This document shows positions 32,967 through 38,412 of a stretch of 38,412 bases of DNA, one piece after another (position 1 is the first letter of the stretch; every line of letters starts with the position of its first letter). Source of the stretch: Gallionella sp. (lineage in GTDB: Bacteria > Pseudomonadota > Gammaproteobacteria > Burkholderiales > Gallionellaceae); assembly GCA_025350705.1 (NCBI GenBank), contig JANXXH010000098.1, positions 1 to 38,412 of the forward strand, written 5' to 3'. Below the pieces are notes generated by a model that was not told the DNA's origin, did no database searches, and worked only from the letters and a program-made list of their open reading frames with translations. Both the position numbers and the translations under genes were made by a program.

Positions 32967-35851
32967 ACGAGCCGGTCAATTTTATGCAGTTGATGCAGAA
33001 CAGCTCATTGCTGTTCGGCGCCAATGCGCCTTTTGTCGAGGAACTGTACGAGCAATATCTCCTCGATCCGAACAGTGTGCCCAAGGAATGGCGCAGTTAT
33101 TTCGATGTGCTGCCGCCGCTGGCTAATGGCGCGCATGACCAATCGCACAGCCGCATCCAGCGCGCCTTTGCCGCCTTGCCGAAAGCGAGCTCTACCCCTG
33201 TGCTGGCTGCGGATGCGGAGATGGAACGCAAGCAGGTTTATGTGCTGCAACTCATCAACGCGCATCGCTTCCTCGGTGTGCGTGTCGCCGATCTCGATCC
33301 GCTTGCTCGCCATGCCAAACCCGTAGTTCCCGAGCTAGATCCGGCACATTACGGTCTGGACGAAACCGATATGGACACTACCTTCGACACCGGCTCGCTG
33401 GTCGGGGGCGCTCGCATGACCTTGCGCGAGATACTCAAGCTGTTGCGCCAGACCTATTGTGGCAGCATAGGCGCGGAATACATGTACATCAGCGACGTCG
33501 CGCAGAAGCGCTGGATACAGAATCGCCTGGAAAGTTCGCGCGGGGAGGCCGGCTATGATGCCGCGATGCGCCGCCGCATCCTCGAGCGTATCACCGCCGC
33601 CGAGACGCTGGAGCGCTATCTGCACACCAAGTTCGTCGGGCAGAAACGTTTTTCGCTGGAAGGAGGCGAGACACTGATCCCGTTGCTCGACCATTTGCTG
33701 CAACGCTGCGGCGAACAAGGCATACAGGAAACCGTGATCGGCATGGCGCACCGCGGACGATTGAACGTCCTGGTCAATATTCTCGGCAAGCAACCCTCCA
33801 TGCTGTTCGCCGAGTTCGAGGGCATACACGCCGAGCACCTGACTTCCGGCGACGTGAAATATCACCAGGGTTTTTCCGCCGACATCGAAACCAGGGGCGG
33901 CGTGGTTCACGTCGCTTTGGCGTTCAATCCTTCGCATCTGGAGATCGTCAATCCGGTGGTGGAAGGCTCGGTGCGCGCGCGCCAGCACAGGCGCAAGGAT
34001 TTCAATGGTTCAAAAGTATTGCCTATCCTGTTGCACGGCGATGCGGCATTTGCCGGGCAGGGCGTGGTGATGGAAACGCTGGCGATGTCGCAGACACGCG
34101 GCTACCGCACCGGCGGCACGGTGCACATCATCACCAACAACCAGATCGGTTTCACCGCATCCGATTCGCGTGATGTGCGCTCCAGCACCTATTGCAGCGA
34201 CGTGGCGAAGATGATCGACGCGCCGATCTTCCATGTGAATGCCGACGACCCCGATGCGGTATTGCTGATCACCGAGATCGCGCTGGATTTCCGCATGCAG
34301 TTCAACAAGGATGTGGTGATCGACTTGGTGTGTTTCCGCAAGCTCGGTCACAACGAGCAGGACGAGCCGCTGGTCACCCAGCCCTTCATGTACCGCTTCA
34401 TCCGCCAGCATCCGGGCACGCGCACACTATATGCGCAGCGTTTGGCGGAGCAGGGTGTGATCCGGCACGGCGAAGCGGACGAGATGATGGCGTCTTACCG
34501 CAAGGCGATGGATGAGGGACGCAATTCCATCCATCCCGCGCTGGAAAAAGAGAGCAAGGTAAAACTCGATCCAAGCATCGTCGACTGGACACTTTTTAAG
34601 TCTGACATAACCTGGGATGTCGCGGTGAACACCGGCGTGCCGCTGGAGCGTTTGCAGCAATTGTCCATCCCGCTGACCACTGTGCCGGAAAATTTTATGC
34701 TGCATTCGCGCGTGCAGAAGATCGTTGAGGATCGCATCGCGATGGCGCGCGGCGATTTGTCGCTGGACTGGGGCATGGCGGAAAACCTTGCCTACGCGAC
34801 GTTGCTCACCGAAGGTTATCCGGTGCGGCTGAGCGGACAAGACAGCCGGCGCGGCACGTTCTTCCACCGCCATGCCACTTGGCATGACCAGAACCGCAAG
34901 GAGTGGCATGAGGGTGCCTACTCGCCGTTGCAGCATCTCGCGCCCAATCAGGCGGATTTTGTGGTGATCGACTCGCTGCTATCCGAAGAAGCGGTGCTGG
35001 GATTTGAATATGGCTATGCCACGGCAGAGCCGAATTCGCTGGTGCTGTGGGAAGCGCAGTTCGGCGACTTCGCCAACGGCGCGCAAGTGGTGATCGACCA
35101 GTTCATCGCCTCCGGCGAAGTGAAGTGGGGCAGGTTGTGCGGGCTGGTGATGCTGTTGCCGCACGGCTACGAGGGGCAGGGTGCGGAACATTCCTCCGGG
35201 CGCATCGAACGCTATTTGCAACTGTGTGCCGACTACAATATCCAGGTGTGTATTCCATCCACACCGGCGCAAATGTTCCATTTGCTGCGCCGTCAGATGT
35301 TGCGACCCTTCCGCAAGCCGCTGATCGTGTTTACACCCAAGAGTCTGTTGCGCAGTAAAGATGCTGCTTCACCGATCACTGAATTGACACAAGGCCGCTT
35401 CCAGCCAGTGATCGCCGAAGTGGATACACTGAAGGCCAATAAAGTGCGCCGCATCATCGCATGCAGCGGCAAGGTATATTATGAACTGCTCGCGGCCCGG
35501 CGTGCAAAGGGCATTGAGGATATGGCGATCATACGTATTGAACAACTTTATCCATTTCCGCACGATGACTTCGCCGCGCAGATCGCCGCCTATCCGAAAG
35601 CGACCGAGCTGGTGTGGTGCCAGGAAGAGCCGGGCAATCAGGGCGCATGGCATCGCATCCAGCATTATCTGTTGCGCCATTTGCGCAAGGGCATGCGCCT
35701 CGATTATGCGCTGCGCCCATCATCCGCAGCACCTGCAGCCGGTTATATGGCGGTGCACCAGGAACAACAGAAAGCGGTGATCGAAGCCGCCTTCCGCGAA
35801 GATCTCGACAACAAACCTATACCGGGAGTAACACACCATGAGCATCATTGA
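32963..35851 (+). CDS. sucA: 2-oxoglutarate dehydrogenase E1 component
   Basis: This thiamine-diphosphate enzyme (also called OdhA) decarboxylates 2-oxoglutarate and hands the succinyl group to the lipoyl arm of E2. The 962-aa chain is standard. Visible: N-terminal [24 protein letters not shown] (E2-binding part), [72 protein letters not shown] at the cofactor site, and RGTFFHRHA. The start is uncertain: TTG 32963 overlaps the gltA stop as TTGA, but ATG 32984 ([12 protein letters not shown]) fits many homologues. The 3' end overlaps odhB by 14 bp. Confidence 0.96.
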   Translation: MNEPVNFMQLMQNSSLLFGANAPFVEELYEQYLLDPNSVPKEWRSYFDVLPPLANGAHDQSHSRIQRAFAALPKASSTPVLAADAEMERKQVYVLQLINAHRFLGVRVADLDPLARHAKPVVPELDPAHYGLDETDMDTTFDTGSLVGGARMTLREILKLLRQTYCGSIGAEYMYISDVAQKRWIQNRLESSRGEAGYDAAMRRRILERITAAETLERYLHTKFVGQKRFSLEGGETLIPLLDHLLQRCGEQGIQETVIGMAHRGRLNVLVNILGKQPSMLFAEFEGIHAEHLTSGDVKYHQGFSADIETRGGVVHVALAFNPSHLEIVNPVVEGSVRARQHRRKDFNGSKVLPILLHGDAAFAGQGVVMETLAMSQTRGYRTGGTVHIITNNQIGFTASDSRDVRSSTYCSDVAKMIDAPIFHVNADDPDAVLLITEIALDFRMQFNKDVVIDLVCFRKLGHNEQDEPLVTQPFMYRFIRQHPGTRTLYAQRLAEQGVIRHGEADEMMASYRKAMDEGRNSIHPALEKESKVKLDPSIVDWTLFKSDITWDVAVNTGVPLERLQQLSIPLTTVPENFMLHSRVQKIVEDRIAMARGDLSLDWGMAENLAYATLLTEGYPVRLSGQDSRRGTFFHRHATWHDQNRKEWHEGAYSPLQHLAPNQADFVVIDSLLSEEAVLGFEYGYATAEPNSLVLWEAQFGDFANGAQVVIDQFIASGEVKWGRLCGLVMLLPHGYEGQGAEHSSGRIERYLQLCADYNIQVCIPSTPAQMFHLLRRQMLRPFRKPLIVFTPKSLLRSKDAASPITELTQGRFQPVIAEVDTLKANKVRRIIACSGKVYYELLAARRAKGIEDMAIIRIEQLYPFPHDDFAAQIAAYPKATELVWCQEEPGNQGAWHRIQHYLLRHLRKGMRLDYALRPSSAAPAAGYMAVHQEQQKAVIEAAFREDLDNKPIPGVTHHEHH

Positions 35852-37001
35852 AGTCAAAGTTCCGCAATTGTCCGAGTCCGTATCCGAAGCGACGCTGCTG
35901 ACTTGGCACAAGCGTGTCGGCGAGGCGGTTGTCGAAGGCGAGAACCTGATCGACGTCGAGACCGACAAAGTCGTGCTGGAACTTCCAGCTTCAAAGAGCG
36001 GCGTGCTGAGCAAGATCATCAAAGGCGATGGCGAGAAGGTGGGCAGCGAAGAAGTGATCGCGCAGATCGACACTGTGGCGGTGGCGGCCCAAACAGTTAC
36101 TGCGGCGGCGCACGCGACGGCCATTTCCGCCGTGCCGCCTTCGGTGCGCAAACTGGCGCGCGAAAATGAGATCGATGCGGCCAGCCTGCATGGCAGCGGA
36201 CGCAGCGGGCGCGTCACCAAGGAGGATGTGCTGAATGCGATGCAGCAGGTTGCGGGCAGCAATGCACCACAAGCCATTCCGACTATTGCACCTTCAGGCA
36301 ACCGCCCCGAACAGCGCGTGGCGATGACGCGCATCCGCCAGCGCATCGCCGAGCGCCTGCTGCAATCGCAACAGAACGCCGCGATCCTGACCACCTTCAA
36401 CGAAGTCAACATGCAGCCGGTGATCGATCTGCGCAACCGCTACAAGGATGCGTTCGAAAAGAAGCATGGCGTGAAGTTGGGCTTTTCCTCATTCTTTGTC
36501 AAGGCAGCGGTGCTGGCATTGCAGAAATTCCCGATCGTCAACGCTTCGGTGGATGGCACCGACATCATCTACCACGGCTACTTCGACATCGGCATGGCGA
36601 TCGGCAGCGAGCGCGGCCTGGTCGTGCCCATCATCCGCGATGCCGATAAATTATCTTTCGCGGACATCGAAAAACAGATCGCCGATTTCGGCGCGCGCGC
36701 CAAGGTCGGCAAGCTGACGATGGAAGAACTCACCGGTGGTACGTTCAGCGTTTCCAACGGCGGCGTGTTCGGCTCGATGCTCTCTACGCCGATCATCAAC
36801 CCGCCGCAATCCGCGATACTCGGCATCCATGCGACCAAGGACAGGGCTGTGGTGGAGAACGGGCAGATCGTGATCCGCCCGATGAATTATCTTGCAGTGT
36901 CTTACGATCATCGCATTATTGATGGACGGGAGGCGGTGCTGTTTTTGGCTACGATCAAGGAGGCGTTGGAGTTTCCTGGGAGAGTGTTGCTGGATTTGTA
37001 G
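35838..37001 (+). CDS. sucB: 2-oxoglutarate dehydrogenase E2 component (dihydrolipoyl succinyltransferase)
   Basis: E2 (OdhB) transfers the succinyl group from its lipoyl lysine to CoA. The 387-aa protein has a single lipoyl domain with Lys44 in ETDKVVLE, a linker, the peripheral subunit-binding domain at about residues 99-135 ([31 protein letters not shown] in part), and the catalytic domain ending in [13 protein letters not shown], where His358 and Asp362 act. CGGGAG lies 8 bp upstream of the ATG. The length and single lipoyl domain match SucB and not the pyruvate-dehydrogenase E2. It is the last gene of the operon. The lpd (E3) gene that often follows is not here. Confidence 0.97.
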   Translation: MSIIEVKVPQLSESVSEATLLTWHKRVGEAVVEGENLIDVETDKVVLELPASKSGVLSKIIKGDGEKVGSEEVIAQIDTVAVAAQTVTAAAHATAISAVPPSVRKLARENEIDAASLHGSGRSGRVTKEDVLNAMQQVAGSNAPQAIPTIAPSGNRPEQRVAMTRIRQRIAERLLQSQQNAAILTTFNEVNMQPVIDLRNRYKDAFEKKHGVKLGFSSFFVKAAVLALQKFPIVNASVDGTDIIYHGYFDIGMAIGSERGLVVPIIRDADKLSFADIEKQIADFGARAKVGKLTMEELTGGTFSVSNGGVFGSMLSTPIINPPQSAILGIHATKDRAVVENGQIVIRPMNYLAVSYDHRIIDGREAVLFLATIKEALEFPGRVLLDL

Positions 37002-37035
37002 GGGACGCTATCCCCTCACCCTTGCAGGGGGAGGG
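37001..37035 (+). terminator. terminator-like hairpin after the TCA operon
   Basis: CCCTCACCC (37013-37021) pairs with GGGGGAGGG (37027-37035), one mismatch, loop TTGCA; a competing stem GGGGA/TCCCC lies at 37001-37015. It begins at the odhB stop. No T-tract follows. The CCCTC...GAGGG type recurs as an intergenic repeat in many Proteobacteria. Confidence 0.5.
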
Positions 37036-37635
37036 CTAGAATGGGGGTAGAAACTTTGATTCTTCATCTGCATGTTTTGATGTGCGTGGAAAAATAGTGC
37101 GTAGGTTGGGCAAAGCGTAGCGTGCCCAACATGAAAAAAGTCAAAACCGTCGGGGGTAGCCCGACAGCTAGTCACCTTCTTTTGCTTCGCCAAAAGAAGA
37201 TAACCGAAGAAAAGGCGACCCCGGTTTGCCGCCGCTACGTGGTACCCTGCGTTGCTCGACAGGTCAGGCGGCTGCGGAACTCGCTTCGCTCAAACAGTCC
37301 TCGCCGAAATCCCCTGACCAGCCTGCGCTACTCGGCGGCGCTCAGGGGGTGAACATCGAAAAGAAAAACCGAAAAACGGGTGGGCAACAAGTTGCCCACC
37401 TTACAAAAGTAGATAGGCAAAACAATCTGACTCCGGTACATTTCGCCTCTGGCTGCCGGTCGAGGTGTAAAGTATCCAGCAAGAAAGCGGACAGTCGTGA
37501 CTGGCAACAAGCGGCCAAAAGGAGAACGTCTAATGACTATTGGGCCTCTTGAATTTGCTCACGAGATGAATCTCTACTAAACAGAAACATTCATGCTTAC
37601 CTGCGGACTTTCCAATCAAACCTCAAGGAGTACAA
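37036..37635. repeat. repeat-rich intergenic region
   Basis: This 600-bp stretch has no supported gene. It holds a GTTGGGCA...TGCCCAAC hairpin (37105-37130), a GTCGGG...CCCGAC hairpin near 37149-37166, the long dispersed repeat starting around 37175 (core 37213-37251), and a 10-bp perfect hairpin GGTGGGCAAC-AA-GTTGCCCACC (37379-37400). Open frames here are typical repeat-derived spurious ORFs. The end of the region (37560-37635) carries the leader of the lipoprotein gene. Confidence 0.6.
37190..37251 (+). repeat. long dispersed repeat, copy 1
   Basis: The core AAGGCGACCCCGGTTTGCCG (from about 37213) continues to GGTACCCT near 37251 and is preceded by ATAACCGAAGAAA. The same core recurs in reverse orientation at the right end of the window with only a few mismatches. 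The upstream TTCTTTTGCTTCGCCAAAAG (37179-37198) is a hairpin and belongs to the same widespread element. Confidence 0.65.
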
Positions 37636-37977
37636 ATGAAGAATATTATCTTGATTGCGGCGGCGGCGATCTTATCTGCTTGCGCTCATTCCGGTGTGGT
37701 TTCGATTGGCTCGGATACATACATGATCGCAAATTCGGAATGGGGATTCACGTCAGGCGGAGTCCAAAAAGCCAAGGTGATGAAAGAAGCTTCAGATTAT
37801 TGCAATAGCATCGGAAAACAAATGCTCCCCATCAGTACGAGCCAGAATGACGTTGCTTGGGGGAAAACCCCTGCCGCCGAAGTTCAGTTTCGCTGTTTGT
37901 CGCAAGGCGACCCTGAGCTAAAGCGACCAACGCTCGAGCCAATACCGGCAACTGTTATTGAGAACCGGAATAAATAA
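37636..37977 (+). CDS. small lipoprotein of unknown function
   Basis: This 113-aa protein has a lipoprotein signal peptide ending in the lipobox LSAC, so Cys16 should be lipidated. The mature part has SIGSDTYMIAN, a region KEASDYCNSIGKQMLPIST and AEVQFRCLSQGDPELKRP, matching a common family of small proteobacterial lipoproteins with two conserved Cys that could pair. Function unknown. CAAGGAGT gives a good ribosome site 6 bp before the ATG. It lies between two inverted copies of the long dispersed repeat and next to several hairpin repeats, with no operon partner. Confidence 0.85.
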   Translation: MKNIILIAAAAILSACAHSGVVSIGSDTYMIANSEWGFTSGGVQKAKVMKEASDYCNSIGKQMLPISTSQNDVAWGKTPAAEVQFRCLSQGDPELKRPTLEPIPATVIENRNK

Positions 37978-37994
37978 CCCTAAAGTGTACGCCC

Positions 37995-38153
37995 ATGGAC
38001 TCAATGCTAAACGCATTCAACATTAGTTTCCTTCTTCGGAACGCCTTTTCTGGCATATTCTTCGTGATTGCCTACTATTTGGCTTCGCATAGTCCACTCG
38101 AGTTTTCGAAGATAGCGAGCGTAGGGTGGGCAAGTCTTACCTGCCCACGCTGA
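37995..38153 (+). pseudogene. possible truncated membrane-protein gene cut by a repeat
   Basis: This 52-aa ORF starts 17 bp after the lipoprotein stop. The first 40 or so residues look like a real protein start with one membrane helix (NISFLLRNAFSGIFFVIAYYLAS, then HSPLEFSKIA). From about 38119 the frame runs into a GTAGGGTGGGCA-type dispersed hairpin and stops inside it. The likely reading is that insertion or recombination at the repeat removed the rest of the gene. There is no strong ribosome site. A short native protein or chance frame cannot be excluded. Confidence 0.35.
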
Positions 38154-38189
38154 CAATAAAATAACGGTGGGCAATTTGCCCACCCTACG
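38120..38189. repeat. GTAGGGTGGGCA-type inverted repeat
   Basis: CGTAGGGTGGGCA (38120-38132) is perfectly complementary to TGCCCACCCTACG (38177-38189). Internal GTGGGCA/TGCCCAC pairs at 38126-38148 and 38168-38183 allow two smaller hairpins instead. This is a common short intergenic repeat of beta- and gammaproteobacteria. Confidence 0.7.
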
Positions 38190-38213
38190 ATTTTAAGGTT
38201 TTGGATTTTCGTT

Positions 38214-38412
38214 TTTTCCTCCCCTGTGCGCCGCCTCGATCAGCCGCAAGGAAGCGGAGGTTTAGGCGAGCACTGTTCGAGTCCCGCAGTGGGGCGCGGG
38301 GTGTGCGCCCCGCCAGGTCGAGTTGCGCAGCCCCGCTTGCTTGCGGCTGATCGAGGGTACCCCGCAGGGGCGGCAAACCGGGGTCGCCTTCTTTTTGGTT
38401 ACTTTTTCTCGG
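38214..38412 (-). repeat. long dispersed repeat, copy 2, running off the edge
   Basis: On the minus strand this reads AGTAACCAAAAAGAAGGCGACC, shared in part with copy 1, then CCGGTTTGCCGCC and GGTACCCT, then GATCAGCCGCAAG. A further inverted pair CTCGATCAGCCGCAAG (about 38237-38252) and CTTGCGGCTGATCGAG (about 38339-38354) brackets a GC-rich middle with GGGGCGCGGGG/CCCCGCC arms. It is non-coding and highly structured. Confidence 0.6.

Noticed and set aside
37122-37552. Small ORFs downstream of sucB as genes
   Set aside because: They consist of dispersed-repeat sequence and hairpins; such ORFs are known to be spurious.
37175-38412. Inverted repeats at both ends as a complete insertion sequence or MITE
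   Set aside because: No transposase and no target-site duplication could be seen; the copies look like independent intergenic repeats.

Overview
The window looks like a chromosomal segment of a Gram-negative, respiring betaproteobacterium. Gallionellaceae or a related Nitrosomonadales lineage would fit, but this is inferred from gene style and not proven. The main clue is the order sdhC-sdhD-sdhA-sdhB-sdhE-gltA-odhA-odhB in one tight operon, which is typical of Betaproteobacteria. Secreted proteins with signal peptides, an outer-envelope style sugar gene set and short dispersed palindromic repeats agree with it. No rRNA, tRNA, CRISPR array, integrase or complete insertion sequence was seen.

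Layout. (1) 1-6021: acetyl-CoA synthetase (acs, minus strand) diverges from a 1.2 kDa-residue-scale (about 1180 aa) iron-sulfur flavoprotein. That protein joins a GltD/NfnB-like half to a PyrK/NfnA-like half in one chain. (2) 6031-19681: an envelope-glycan region. It holds six large multi-membrane proteins that look like GT-C glycosyltransferases. Among them lies a compact minus-strand operon: GT2 polyprenyl-phosphate glycosyltransferase, WecD-like N-acetyltransferase, a possible 31-aa ORF and a GtrA-like flippase. A WecE-like aminotransferase lies further along the same strand. Together they suggest synthesis of a dTDP-4-acetamido-4,6-dideoxyhexose, its loading on undecaprenyl phosphate, flipping, and transfer outside the membrane. 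(3) 19745-21741: a Nudix hydrolase and an ammonium transporter, separated by a dispersed inverted repeat. (4) 21870-25137: a stress cluster with a YfdX protein, an HtrA/Deg protease and a small heat-shock protein. The last two diverge from what look like back-to-back heat-shock sigma-factor promoters, and a tiny hydrophobic protein follows. (5) 25437-27450: a frameshifted yceH (DUF480), a secreted protein of unknown function, and a periplasmic YceI protein with a clear terminator. (6) 27641-37001: the TCA operon, encoding succinate dehydrogenase, its flavinylation factor SdhE, citrate synthase, and E1 and E2 of 2-oxoglutarate dehydrogenase. A DUF3617 gene sits between sdhA and sdhB. A REPIN-like 23-bp inverted repeat supplies the sdhB stop codon. 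No E3 (lpd) gene follows. (7) 37002-38412: a repeat-rich tail with several hairpin repeats, two inverted copies of a longer dispersed repeat, a small lipoprotein gene, and an apparently truncated membrane-protein ORF.

The most interesting items for follow-up are the single-chain Nfn-like flavoprotein, the sugar-lipid/GT-C gene set, the divergent heat-shock promoter pair, and the REPIN that has become part of the sdhB-sdhE junction. All functional statements rest on motif recognition by eye. No database search was run.
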